A stretch of DNA of 44,093 nucleotides from assembly GCF_028875915.1 (NCBI RefSeq), contig NZ_JAPEHW010000027.1, forward strand, positions 1 through 44,093, given 5' to 3'. A program made the position numbers and the translations under genes. Source of the DNA: Pseudoalteromonas sp. G4 (GTDB taxonomy: Bacteria > Pseudomonadota > Gammaproteobacteria > Enterobacterales > Alteromonadaceae). The notes under the pieces were generated by a model. The model did not search any database, was not told where the DNA came from, and was given only the letters and a program-made list of their open reading frames with translations. Of this stretch, positions 1 through 8,424 are shown piece after piece. Numbering within the stretch: the stretch's first letter is position 1; each line of letters starts with the position of its first letter.

Positions 1-3
1 TTC

Positions 4-105
4 GCCCTAAGGGCCAGCTTCGCTGTTCAAATTTATTCCCGATAAATTTGTGGTTCGTTTTTGTCGTGTAACAAAAATGAATAAGAGTGCGCCATGGATG
101 GCGCA
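4..105. repeat. Cluster of three short palindromes, possible dispersed intergenic repeat
   Basis: Three perfect inverted repeats sit close together in the non-coding first 209 bases. GCCCT/AGGGC lies at 4-14. CAAATTTAT/ATAAATTTG lies at 28-50 with a 5-base loop. TGCGCCAT/ATGGCGCA lies at 88-105 with a 2-base spacer. No open frame crosses them. The arrangement resembles REP- or MITE-like intergenic repeats of marine gammaproteobacteria, but only one copy is visible here, so its status as a repeat is inferred. It lies downstream of the minus-strand gene at 210 and could also serve as its transcript end. Confidence 0.4.
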
Positions 106-209
106 AGATACCCAGCATGGAAGTAAAGCCGCCCTTTGGCTGTCGTCGCCAGTGCGACAAATGCTAGATTGAAGCGAAAGTGTTAAGGATTACACCCATA
201 CCAAATACA

Positions 210-1244
210 TCACAACACCGAATATTCCCTCATTCCCTCTATACCAAAAATCATCCCACTGCGTTCTCCATTAGGTAATAACAGCTGAAATGGTTTATTG
301 CGAAGGGCGATTGGGCGGTAATCGGCAACGTTAACAAAGCGTTCAACCACACTGTAATGCACTAGTGGCATGCAGTCTTCCAAACAATCAACGCGAACTT
401 GGCGCGGACCTAGGGTTTTAGATGACATAAAGCCAGTGCGGGCTTTTTGATGAAGTGGAGCATCAATTTGCGGGAAAATAGCAATGTCGTCAGAGCCGAT
501 AGAAACGTTATTCTCACTAAGTTTTGAGTAATCCACTTGATGCAGTTCAAGTACTTGTAAACCAAAGCCCTTTGCCTCTTCAAGCATAAAGCTTAAACAA
601 ATATCGGCTAGGCCATCGTGCCAAAAGCCACCGCCTATATCAGAGTGTACGCCGGCAAACCATACTTCTTTTACGTTGGCACCAGGTGCCATCAGCAGAG
701 GTTGAAAAGCAATGCGGCGTTCATCTATCGCAACTAAGTGCACAGCTTGCTGAATAAGTGGGCTTACACTGTTATTTTCAAATACCACATCGCTAACAGG
801 TTTTGTTTGAGAACTTAGATCGGGCATGCCGATGGAGGCTACCGTGTCATACACACCTAAAAAAGTGATTTTACGACCTTGCTCAGTAAGTTTACTCGCA
901 AAACGCCTCGCGATTGCCGCGCCACGGCTAAAACCAAAAATAAAAATAGAGTCATCACCTGTGAGGGTGAGGTAGTCATTGTATGCCTGGTTGTAAATGC
1001 TTTCTAAATCAGCGTATTCGGGCGCAAACATGGTATTGAATACTTGGCTTAACCAATTGCCGTAGGTGCCAATGCCTGCGTAATAAAAACTTTTTTGTTG
1101 CTCAAAGGCATGGCTTGTATTGATTAAATCACCACCGCAAAAAATATGGGTTTTTAAAATATTGCTGATGCTGCTGTTGTAAAATACATCATCCACATCA
1201 CTGGGTTCGTTGCAGGTGCCATCGAAGCAAAATACGGCGTTCAT
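210..1244 (-). CDS. DUF2235 alpha/beta-hydrolase family protein
   Basis: A 344-aa protein with the N-terminal FDGTCNEPSD motif (residues 7-16) typical of DUF2235, the fold shared with Tle1-type phospholipase effectors. The nucleophile elbow GFSRG is at 104-108, making Ser106 the likely nucleophile. VYDTVASIG (Asp133) and HSDIGGG (near residue 200) supply candidate acid and His residues. I see no signal peptide or membrane segment. The start has a good ribosome site (AAGGA) about 9 bases upstream. It follows the YhhN gene by 48 bases on the same strand and may be co-transcribed. No VgrG, PAAR, T6SS or immunity gene is nearby, so an effector role is not supported; a housekeeping lipase or esterase is equally possible. 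The family call is firm, the substrate unknown. Confidence 0.8.
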   Translation of the reverse strand: MNAVFCFDGTCNEPSDVDDVFYNSSISNILKTHIFCGGDLINTSHAFEQQKSFYYAGIGTYGNWLSQVFNTMFAPEYADLESIYNQAYNDYLTLTGDDSIFIFGFSRGAAIARRFASKLTEQGRKITFLGVYDTVASIGMPDLSSQTKPVSDVVFENNSVSPLIQQAVHLVAIDERRIAFQPLLMAPGANVKEVWFAGVHSDIGGGFWHDGLADICLSFMLEEAKGFGLQVLELHQVDYSKLSENNVSIGSDDIAIFPQIDAPLHQKARTGFMSSKTLGPRQVRVDCLEDCMPLVHYSVVERFVNVADYRPIALRNKPFQLLLPNGERSGMIFGIEGMREYSVL

Positions 1245-1292
1245 TTAAAACAGTCCTTGTTAATACTCGTTATTCTAAAAAACCATTCAAGG

Positions 1293-1925
1293 CTAATTGG
1301 TTAAGCTAAGCGCAATCATACTTTGCGCGATGTAGTAGGTCGCTAAAATAGCAGGTTGGCTCCACGCATATTCTTTAACAAAACGGCGATACGCCAAAAT
1401 TGAGTCCGACACCATAAAAAACAGCGCACCAACAAAGGCGTAAAGGCTCATGTAGTGCCACGATAGCTGGAAGAAGTTGTAGCTTGTAAGCACCATTAAC
1501 GTCAGTGCCGTTGCATAGGCGTAAACCGGAATACGCAACTTTCCTAAATGTTTATTTAAAACGGCAATGAGTATGCCTGCATAGGCTAATAAAAAGAGCA
1601 GCAGCCAACCATTAAACTCAAAGCCTGTGGTGTCGGTAAAGGCGATCACATAGGCTACATGAGCGATAAAAAACGCGATAAGCCCTTGCAAAAAGTAGTC
1701 TTTTTTCAACATTAAAAAAATGTCGCCAATAAGTGAAAAGACGAACCCGCCAAATACCCAGTAGTGTACCGGTGTGAAGGTAGTGGTTTGCAAATACGCA
1801 AGGCAAATGATCAAAATGGTGGTTAACGGCTTAAAAATATAACAGAGTGCATCTTTTTTTAAGCTATCAAAGTAAATGTGACTGTATGCCGAAATAAAAA
1901 TAAAAGGCAGAAGTGTATTAAACAT
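1293..1925 (-). CDS. YhhN family membrane protein (lysoplasmalogenase-like)
   Basis: A 210-aa, almost wholly hydrophobic protein with about seven or eight predicted membrane segments. It matches the YhhN/TMEM86 family in length and pattern, including the conserved FGGFVFSLIGDIFLM and FVGALFFMVSDSILAYRRF stretches with their buried Asp residues. Characterised members hydrolyse the vinyl-ether bond of lysoplasmalogens; bacterial roles are mostly untested. It lies between the mks operon terminator upstream and the DUF2235 hydrolase 48 bases downstream. Two lipid-type hydrolase families side by side hint at a shared lipid-related job, but that is inference. Confidence 0.8.
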   Translation of the reverse strand: MFNTLLPFIFISAYSHIYFDSLKKDALCYIFKPLTTILIICLAYLQTTTFTPVHYWVFGGFVFSLIGDIFLMLKKDYFLQGLIAFFIAHVAYVIAFTDTTGFEFNGWLLLFLLAYAGILIAVLNKHLGKLRIPVYAYATALTLMVLTSYNFFQLSWHYMSLYAFVGALFFMVSDSILAYRRFVKEYAWSQPAILATYYIAQSMIALSLTN

Positions 1926-1996
1926 AATTAACGGTTTTACAACAAAATTGTGACCAAAATACGCAAGAACTGCGAAGAACTCAACAATTTAAAACA

Positions 1997-2025
1997 AAAA
2001 GCGGCACTTATTTTGTGCCGCTTTT
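1997..2025 (-). terminator. Rho-independent terminator of the mks operon
   Basis: An 11-bp perfect stem (AAAAGCGGCAC / GTGCCGCTTTT) with a 7-base loop lies just after the mksB stop codon. On the minus strand it is followed by a T-rich run (CTTTTTGTTTT), so it should end mks transcription before the YhhN gene. Confidence 0.85.
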
Positions 2026-2048
2026 AATTAATTTGCGCCTTGGTGAAA

Positions 2049-4847
2049 TCAGCTTGCTACTAAATCACTTTCAGTATCGCTTACTGCAATCCAGTCGTTT
2101 TCATCTACCCAGTTTTGTTTACCATCGCTTACTGTACGAATAGGTACGATGTATTCGCAGCTTACCTGTGGCTTAACCGAGGCAAACAGCGGCACGAAAC
2201 CAAAACTATAAGCGGTTTCAATAATCGCTTGTTGGTTTTGCGGGTCGATATCAGCCGCTTCATCAATGTAGATAGGAATACGGTATTTACTTTGTTCTTT
2301 ATCTGCTAATAAGTAGCGAATAAATAACATGCCGCACAGTAGCTTAATGGTGATACGGGTACCGTTTGAACCAGCAGAATCGATTTTATCAAAGGTATCT
2401 TGTTCACCTGCGCGGTTGACCACTACAAAGCGAATATCAAATAAATCACTTAAGGTTAAACCGCCATTTCCTGTGGCAAGCTCAATTAAGTGATCTTTCG
2501 CGCGATTAATCTCTTTTTCATCAAACGCTTGTTGGCTAAGTAAATCGAGGGTATCGCCGTTATCAAGCTTATTTGAGGTAGCGATAATGGTATCAATACT
2601 TTCAATAAGCTGTTTGCGTGGCAATACTTCAATTTTAAAGCTCTTTAAGTTTGAAATGCGGTGCTGGCTAATGCCGCTATTAAAGCTATTCATTTCACGG
2701 CGCAGGCGATCTAAATCTTCGCGTAAGCCTTTAATGGTCGCGGCTACTTCGGTCAGTGCTACACGCGCTTGGCGTTCCACCGCTTGTTGCTCGTTATCAA
2801 GGTTATGATATGCATTAATCACTTTTTGATACTTTAAGTATTCGTCCGTTTCGCCATCAAATTTTGTCAGGCCTGCGTTGTAAATATGCAGATAGGTGTT
2901 TGATACGTTAACCGCAAAATTTCTAAGCTCATGACAGTCTTTGTTAAAGCCATGAATTAAATCGGCTAAGTTATCAAAATCTATAGTGATATCAATCGGG
3001 TAGGGCGTCTGTTTGCCTGAGTAAAAATCAAGGGTATGGTCAATACGCTCTGATTTTACTTGCGCTAAACGGGCACTTTGGCGCGCCAGCATATCGCGGT
3101 TAGCTTTAATAATTGAACGTCTGTCGGCAATGGTGGCAACGGCGTTTTGCACTTCGCTAAGTAACCCTTCTACTTCGTCTTGCTCACTTTCAAGTTGTGA
3201 CAGCAATAACTCTTGCGCTTCAATTGAGGCAAGCATAGTGGTGTATTTAGCAAATTGGCTAAGCGCCGCTTCGTGCGCCATTACCGTTTGGTACAGGGTT
3301 TCTTTTTCCTGCTTTTTGCCTTCTAAATCAACGGCAACGTCTTTTTGTGCCAGTAATTCTTTAAGCGATGTTTCAAACGCATTAATTTGCGCTTTAATGG
3401 TTTCTTTATCATCGCCCGATTGCATTTTAAGCGCGTTTAAACCCTTTAATGGAATATCAATGCCCGGCAATTTTGCGACATTGCCTTCAATTGAGCGGGA
3501 AATTAAATCAAGCAGCTCACTAAATGCCGTTTCATCATGAATGGTGATGTCGTTTTTACCCGACGTTGCCATGGTCATAATATCGTGGTTAAGCAGGCAC
3601 GAAATATCTTCTACTTCTTTCAGTGATAAGTCTTCACGCATGCGAGTAAATAAATTGTATTCAAGGTTTTTAAGCTGCTGTTTTAAGCTCTTAATTTGCT
3701 TGGTGGCATCTTTAATGCGGAAATCAAGGGTAACAAGTGATTGCCCTTCGGCGCTGGCAAGGGTATGCGAGAGCGCATCGTATTCTTTTTTTACTTGCGA
3801 AAGCTCTGCTTTTAACTGCGCTTCGTTAACCAGCTCAAACTCATTTTTAAGGGTTGAAAATTCACTAAACCAAGCATCGAGTTGGGTGCGTTTACGCTCA
3901 ATCTCACGTAATTGACCTAAATACAGGCTTTGGCGCTGTTCAAACTCGACTTTTTCGCTTTCAATGCCTTCAAGTTGTTCGGTGATTTCAACTAGTTTGG
4001 TGTCGTTAAAATCGCTGTAATCAATTAAGGCTTTATCAATTTTAGGCGCAAAGGCCGCAAGTTTGCCTTTTAGTGCGCTTTGATGCTCTAACATGCTTTC
4101 AAGCGCGGTGATCGCCTCACCGTTTTGCTCAAGCGCTTTTAATTCTATTTTTGCACGATTTACTTTTTCAAAGGCGCGTTGCCACACATCGTAAAAGTCT
4201 ACCTTGGCGTTTGACATGTGACGCTCAAACACTTTTAGCATAAAGCGTTTTACATCTTGCGCGCCAAGTTTATGTAAGTTTAGAATTCGGCGGAAAATCT
4301 CTTTATAAATCGGTGCATCATGGGCATGATTGAGCGGGATCATTTTAAGGTTAAGCACACTATCAAACGGTGTCGCGCCACCCGTCAGAAGGGCATTTAG
4401 CTCTTGTGCTTTCAGCTCATATGGGGCGTAACCTTTTTCACCTAACTCTTTAAATAGCTGGGTGTATTTTAAAATGCGTTTGTTTTGTGTGTAGTCGGCT
4501 AAATCTAATTTACCGTGGTAGCAAAAATACTGGTAGCCATAACCTGCTACTTTACCAAGGCCCGCAACACCAATGACTACTGGGCCATGGGGAAGTTCTG
4601 CTTCAAGTAGAATATACGATTGATCAGACGCGAAATAGAATTTACGGGTTTCGTCGAGGTCGTGTCCGTCCCATTCGGTTAAACGCAAATCGTTTATCAA
4701 CGGAAACTGTAATGCGTTGATAACCGAGCTTTTACCTGTGTTATTCGGCGCACAAATAGAGCTACTTTTATTGAGCGGTATCACGCATTTTGCGTAACCT
4801 GCGGTATTTAATAGGGCAAGTTTGGTTAATCCATATAATTCAGTCAT
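2049..4847 (-). CDS. mksB: SMC-like ATPase of an Mks-type condensin (MksB-like)
   Basis: A 932-aa protein with a split ABC head and a long coiled coil. An N-terminal P-loop APNNTGKSS is at 33-41 (Lys39, Ser40). Long Gln/Glu/Lys/Leu-rich helices fill roughly 220-790. A C-terminal signature-like SAGSNGT begins near 824, and Walker B IPIYIDEAAD is at 857-866 with the Asp862-Glu863 pair. This is the plan of MukB, MksB and JetC, at a length well below MukB. Two features are unusual: the first P-loop Gly is Ala, and the signature is not LSGGQ. The gene overlaps mksE by one base (TAATG), so translation is coupled. With the kleisin-like and MukE-like genes upstream it should load on DNA and extrude loops for chromosome organisation. 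No TOPRIM nuclease (MksG/JetD) gene adjoins. The family is clear; the subunit name is inferred from order and size. Confidence 0.75.
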   Translation of the reverse strand: MTELYGLTKLALLNTAGYAKCVIPLNKSSSICAPNNTGKSSVINALQFPLINDLRLTEWDGHDLDETRKFYFASDQSYILLEAELPHGPVVIGVAGLGKVAGYGYQYFCYHGKLDLADYTQNKRILKYTQLFKELGEKGYAPYELKAQELNALLTGGATPFDSVLNLKMIPLNHAHDAPIYKEIFRRILNLHKLGAQDVKRFMLKVFERHMSNAKVDFYDVWQRAFEKVNRAKIELKALEQNGEAITALESMLEHQSALKGKLAAFAPKIDKALIDYSDFNDTKLVEITEQLEGIESEKVEFEQRQSLYLGQLREIERKRTQLDAWFSEFSTLKNEFELVNEAQLKAELSQVKKEYDALSHTLASAEGQSLVTLDFRIKDATKQIKSLKQQLKNLEYNLFTRMREDLSLKEVEDISCLLNHDIMTMATSGKNDITIHDETAFSELLDLISRSIEGNVAKLPGIDIPLKGLNALKMQSGDDKETIKAQINAFETSLKELLAQKDVAVDLEGKKQEKETLYQTVMAHEAALSQFAKYTTMLASIEAQELLLSQLESEQDEVEGLLSEVQNAVATIADRRSIIKANRDMLARQSARLAQVKSERIDHTLDFYSGKQTPYPIDITIDFDNLADLIHGFNKDCHELRNFAVNVSNTYLHIYNAGLTKFDGETDEYLKYQKVINAYHNLDNEQQAVERQARVALTEVAATIKGLREDLDRLRREMNSFNSGISQHRISNLKSFKIEVLPRKQLIESIDTIIATSNKLDNGDTLDLLSQQAFDEKEINRAKDHLIELATGNGGLTLSDLFDIRFVVVNRAGEQDTFDKIDSAGSNGTRITIKLLCGMLFIRYLLADKEQSKYRIPIYIDEAADIDPQNQQAIIETAYSFGFVPLFASVKPQVSCEYIVPIRTVSDGKQNWVDENDWIAVSDTESDLVAS

Positions 4848-5398
4848 TACACTTGCTCCTCGTCCATATGACTTTGAAAATTGCTAATGTCGTTTAGCGC
4901 ATCTAAATAGCGGTGCGCTGAGGCAAGAATACGAAAACCCAGTTCAGTTTCGCGGGCAACGCCAAGTCTTACCATACGTAAAAACACATCGCGGCGCATA
5001 TCGCTACCCGAAAAGATCTCTAGCTGATCAAATAAGTGCTTATTGTTTTGCACTAAGGTCATCATCAGTTCAAGGTCGATATCGCTATCGAAAAGGGCAA
5101 CTAGTGGATCTTTACCGAGGTTGGCATAGTGCTCAATCAACACATAAATGGTAAGGGCAAATGAGCGGGAGATTTTACCCATATTCGGCGTGCCCTCATC
5201 TACTTGCAAGTAATAAAAACCGCGGGCATCGTGAACAAGGGTTTGGCCAAGAGCCGCAAAAAGCGCTTCATAGGCATCAAATTCTTGATCAAGTTGTTGA
5301 AAAAGTTGGCTGTCTTGCTCGCAAATATGGTAGCCAGACACCAGTTTTTTATTGATTGCTTTAAGCTCTGAAAGCAATGATAAATCGATTTGAGACAT
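4847..5398 (-). CDS. mksE: MksE/MukE-like condensin subunit
   Basis: A 183-aa acidic, helical, soluble protein. Residues around 60-110 (DARGFYYLQVDEG...SFALTIYVLIEHYANLG) and 140-175 look like the winged-helix pair of the MukE/MksE/DUF4194 family, including a REtELGFRIL-type segment. In the complex it should bridge the kleisin and the ATPase and modulate ATPase activity. It is the middle gene of a tight operon: 5 bases after the mksF stop, and sharing one base with the mksB start. Its small size and position agree with MksE. Sequence identity to MukE itself is low by eye, so the assignment leans on operon context. Confidence 0.7.
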   Translation of the reverse strand: MSQIDLSLLSELKAINKKLVSGYHICEQDSQLFQQLDQEFDAYEALFAALGQTLVHDARGFYYLQVDEGTPNMGKISRSFALTIYVLIEHYANLGKDPLVALFDSDIDLELMMTLVQNNKHLFDQLEIFSGSDMRRDVFLRMVRLGVARETELGFRILASAHRYLDALNDISNFQSHMDEEQV

Positions 5399-5403
5399 AA
5401 AAA

Positions 5404-6651
5404 TTAATCCGATGAAACTGAACTTGCGAGATACGGCTTGAGCGTAAGCTGTTTATTACCACTTTGAATGGTTACTTGCTCGCCGTGCGAAATGGCGAGC
5501 GTGTTATCGCTAGCTAGTTTTTGGTAAAGGTATAATAACTCGTCAGTTTCTAGTTCATCATAGGTGGTCGTTAAGAAATCCATAATAGACGCTTTTTTGC
5601 TGCGTTTAGCTTGCGTAAAGCGTTGTTTTACTTGATTGTAATCAGGAATGTTAGGTGCCGTGTATTGATTCACCGCACTCATATCCGGTAATTCGTACTC
5701 GTCGTGCTCAAACTCCGCAAGCTCGGCCATATACGCAGTGATTTGGTTGTTAGAACCAAGCGACAATCGCTGCGCCTCTGAGCTAAAGTACGGCATAAAT
5801 TCGCCAAGGATTTTATCCACCCCTTGTTTACGAATAAGCGCAAGTACCTCTGAGGTTTGTTTGGTTAGCTGGGTATTGCGGCGCAGCTCTTCTCGCAGTG
5901 GCAATAATACATCGGCACTTTTGGTGAGAGATTGCTGACCAATTAAATACATATCTAAAATACGGCTGCGCAATTGCTCAAGCTGGCGCTTTTCGTGTTT
6001 AAATTTGCCAAGGGTTGTGAAGTGAATTATCAAGTCACTCAGTGAGGCTTCTATTTGCTCAAAACACAGCTTAAATTCGCCGCCAATATCGACCATATTG
6101 AGCATTGGTTCAATGTATTCATCAAATGCTTCAATGACCGCTTTATATCGCTTTGCCAACGTTAAATTAGAGTCGTTAGATTTAGCTTGTTCAACCAGGT
6201 TAAAAATAGCGTTTTGATTATGTTGGAATAATTTAACAATTTTACGCACGCGCTCATCCATAATGCGTGCATTTCGCTTGATTTCCATTTCGTCATCATT
6301 AAAACCGGCATGTGACAAACGTTGGTTTAAGCGTGCTAAATCTTCTACCAAAACATGAATTTCACCAACTAAGCCAAGGCTTTCTTCTTGCAATAAAAAT
6401 TGCGAAAAATCGGCAATAGCACGGTTAATTTCGAGCTGTGACGATTTAGCGAGAGGTATGATGATCTCTAACTGGATCAACTTGTTAATTTGCTTAAATA
6501 CCGCCTCTGAAGAGAGTTTGGGTTCTAATTTTTTTAACAAGCTTTGGGCATCTTGGAAGCTAAAATCGCCAAAATCAAAGCGTTTTATTAGTGCTTCAAT
6601 CAGTGACCAATTGTCTACCAAGGTTGCTAGAATTCTTTTAGGTGGGATCAT
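5404..6651 (-). CDS. mksF: MksF/MukF-like kleisin subunit of condensin
   Basis: A 415-aa predicted helical, cytosolic protein. The N-terminal ~80 residues look like a winged-helix dimerisation domain. Long helices follow (about 100-270), and an acidic linker at ~310-330 (FEHDEYELPDMSAVN) precedes a C-terminal domain likely to contact the ATPase head. This layout matches MukF, MksF and JetA kleisins. It is the first gene of the operon mksF-mksE-mksB, divergent from nhaD across 195 bases. Start ATG at 6651 is preceded by only a weak ribosome site (GTGGA). Kleisins of this group diverge quickly, so the call rests on length, predicted structure and neighbours. Confidence 0.7.
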   Translation of the reverse strand: MIPPKRILATLVDNWSLIEALIKRFDFGDFSFQDAQSLLKKLEPKLSSEAVFKQINKLIQLEIIIPLAKSSQLEINRAIADFSQFLLQEESLGLVGEIHVLVEDLARLNQRLSHAGFNDDEMEIKRNARIMDERVRKIVKLFQHNQNAIFNLVEQAKSNDSNLTLAKRYKAVIEAFDEYIEPMLNMVDIGGEFKLCFEQIEASLSDLIIHFTTLGKFKHEKRQLEQLRSRILDMYLIGQQSLTKSADVLLPLREELRRNTQLTKQTSEVLALIRKQGVDKILGEFMPYFSSEAQRLSLGSNNQITAYMAELAEFEHDEYELPDMSAVNQYTAPNIPDYNQVKQRFTQAKRSKKASIMDFLTTTYDELETDELLYLYQKLASDNTLAISHGEQVTIQSGNKQLTLKPYLASSVSSD

Positions 6652-6846
6652 ATTTATCCACGTTATCTTGATATCTATCCAAAAAGTAAATTTTTTATAA
6701 AAAAAATGTGTAAATTAACTAAAGCCGTAGTGGTTTTAGGTAATCTTCAGTGCTACACTTCGCGCCGCTCAACAGGCTTCTTATCGACCGCAGGTTGGGT
6801 GTTCGTTCAAATTTTTAACTCAACTCTAGCAGGTTAAAATAACAAG

Positions 6847-8100
6847 ATGGTGTCAGGTGTTATTCTCGCGCTGATAGCAATCGCTTTCGTGCTGATTGTT
6901 ATAGAGGATATTATCCATGTAAACAAAGCCAAAACAACGCTATTTTTTGGAACTTTGTGCTGGATTATTCTCTTTATTTCCCCTTTACATGGGCAAAGCC
7001 CAGAATCTGTTCAAAAAGAACTCGATCACAATATTTTAGAAATTGCGACCTTGTGGTTGTTTTTGATGGCGGCGATGACCTTTGTTGCTTATTTAAACTC
7101 GAAGGGGTTTATTCAAAGCTTGGTGCATAGGGTATTGCCTAATGAAATGAGTGAACGCAATTTAATGTATTTAATAGGTGCGTTTGCGTTTTTCTTCTCG
7201 TCGATTTCTGACAACATCACTGCAACGCTGATATCGCTTGCGGTTGTGATGTCGCTTAAGCTTGATGCCAAAAAATTAATTAAATATGCCACGCTCATTG
7301 TATTTGCGGTGAACTCAGGTGGTGTATCGCTGATCACGGGTGATGTAACTACTTTAATGATCTTCCTCGCTGATAAAGTAACCATTGCTAACTTGCTGTT
7401 ATTAGTCGCACCAGCAGCTTTTTCTGTATTTATTTTGGCAGCAATGCTGAGCATGGGCATGAAAGGCACCATTACCTTTGAAAAAGTAGAACTACGCCGC
7501 ATTGAAAAAACCGATATTACCATTGCGTGTATTTTTGTTTCGACCATCGTAGCAACGCTAATGTTTAGTGTGTGGTATCACATTCCACCTTTATTAACCT
7601 TTTTGTTTGGCTTATCGCTGATGTTTTTGGTGGCGCAATTCTTAATGCGCAAAAAAGACGTGAACAAAAAGATCATAGATTATGTGCGTGAAATTGAGTA
7701 CGACACCTTATTATTCTTCGTTGGGGTATTACTGCTTGTAGGTGCAATGAAAGAAATTGGTATTTTGAACCAGTTTACACACCTGTATGAAGTGTTAGCA
7801 CCAGAGTACGCAAACTTTATTATGGGTATTTTGTCAGCCGCGGTTGATAATGTACCGCTTACTGCAGCACTACTAAAAGCCGATATCGTAATGGATACGC
7901 GCCAGTGGTTAACCTTTACCTATGCAACAGGTGTCGGTGGTTCAATGCTGATTATCGGTTCCGCTGCAGGTATTATTGCGATGAGCAAAATTAAGGAACT
8001 GACCTTTGTAAGTTACCTGCGCATGTTTATGTATTTGATGATTGCCTACACCATTGGTTATTCATCATCGTATTTAGTTGGTTGTTTATTTCTTAATTAG
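6847..8100 (+). CDS. nhaD: NhaD-type Na+/H+ antiporter
   Basis: A 417-aa inner-membrane protein with about 11-12 hydrophobic segments. Signature stretches of the NhaD/ion-transporter superfamily are present: SSISDNITATLISL near 118-131, NSGGVSLITGDVTTLMI near 157-173, and SAAVDNVPLTAALL near 335-348. The buried Asp-Asn pairs are the expected ion-binding sites. NhaD expels Na+ (and Li+) in exchange for protons, important for salt and alkali tolerance in marine bacteria. The gene stands alone between the divergent mks operon and a strong terminator. A leader of up to 195 bases precedes it and may be regulatory. Family assignment is strong. Confidence 0.9.
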   Translation: MVSGVILALIAIAFVLIVIEDIIHVNKAKTTLFFGTLCWIILFISPLHGQSPESVQKELDHNILEIATLWLFLMAAMTFVAYLNSKGFIQSLVHRVLPNEMSERNLMYLIGAFAFFFSSISDNITATLISLAVVMSLKLDAKKLIKYATLIVFAVNSGGVSLITGDVTTLMIFLADKVTIANLLLLVAPAAFSVFILAAMLSMGMKGTITFEKVELRRIEKTDITIACIFVSTIVATLMFSVWYHIPPLLTFLFGLSLMFLVAQFLMRKKDVNKKIIDYVREIEYDTLLFFVGVLLLVGAMKEIGILNQFTHLYEVLAPEYANFIMGILSAAVDNVPLTAALLKADIVMDTRQWLTFTYATGVGGSMLIIGSAAGIIAMSKIKELTFVSYLRMFMYLMIAYTIGYSSSYLVGCLFLN

Positions 8101-8134
8101 TGATTGACAGCTAGACGGCTAAACGGTAAATTTC

Positions 8135-8165
8135 AAAAGCCTTCTTTTTAGAAGGCTTTTGTTTG
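8135..8165 (+). terminator. Terminator after nhaD
   Basis: An 11-bp perfect stem (AAAAGCCTTCT / AGAAGGCTTTT) with a TTTT loop and a T-rich tail (TTTTGTTTGTG) begins 35 bases after the nhaD stop. It insulates lysC and its riboswitch from nhaD transcription. Confidence 0.9.
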
Positions 8166-8189
8166 TGTGCTTATTAAGTATTCAAACAC

Positions 8190-8376
8190 AGAAGAGGTGC
8201 ATTAATCAGGTAGTAGATTCGAGGGCGCATTCCCGACGACGGTCTATCAGGGGGTTAACTGCCGAGGAGTGATCTGGATTTGTGGCCAGTTTGCTTCGGT
8301 TCTAGAAGTTGAATCTTCGGGACTGTCACCTGTAACAGGTGGAGAGCTTCTGGCAGAGACTATCCTGATGTAATCA
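8190..8376 (+). promoter_or_regulatory. Lysine riboswitch (L box) aptamer
   Basis: The leader of lysC carries the conserved lysine-aptamer blocks in order: AGAGGTGCAT at 8193-8202, GTAGATTCGAGGG near 8213, CTGCCGAGGAGTG near 8259, GCTTCGG...TCTTCGGGACTGTCACC near 8293-8330, and GGTGGAGAGCTTCTGGC near 8338-8354. Closing helix P1 can form between ATTAATCAGG (8201-8210) and TATCCTGATGTAAT (8361-8374). Lysine binding is expected to shut down aspartokinase III synthesis. The aptamer is followed by a ribosome-site hairpin rather than a classic terminator. Confidence 0.93.
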
Positions 8377-8395
8377 ATCACGTTCCTTGCCAAGT

Positions 8396-8420
8396 TCTCC
8401 TTATTAAGATTTAAAGGAGA
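8396..8420 (+). promoter_or_regulatory. lysC ribosome-site sequestering hairpin (riboswitch expression platform)
   Basis: TCTCCTT at 8396-8402 is the perfect complement of AAGGAGA at 8414-8420, which is the Shine-Dalgarno of lysC (GTG start at 8425). An 11-base loop separates the arms. No T run follows. This suggests translational control by the lysine aptamer; an alternative anti-SD partner (TTCCTT near 8383) is also present. Confidence 0.75.
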
Positions 8421-8424
8421 GACC

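Noticed and set aside
210..1244. T6SS effector annotation for the DUF2235 protein
   Set aside because: No VgrG, PAAR, adaptor or immunity gene lies nearby; the family is broader than Tle1.
3130..3915. Two adjoining long plus-strand open frames inside the ATPase gene
   Set aside because: They are antisense to the coiled-coil coding region; their Ser- and Cys-rich products mirror the Glu/Lys/Leu codons of the real gene.
7113..7547. 144-codon antisense frame within nhaD
   Set aside because: Shadow of a well-supported membrane protein gene; no ribosome site or recognisable domain.
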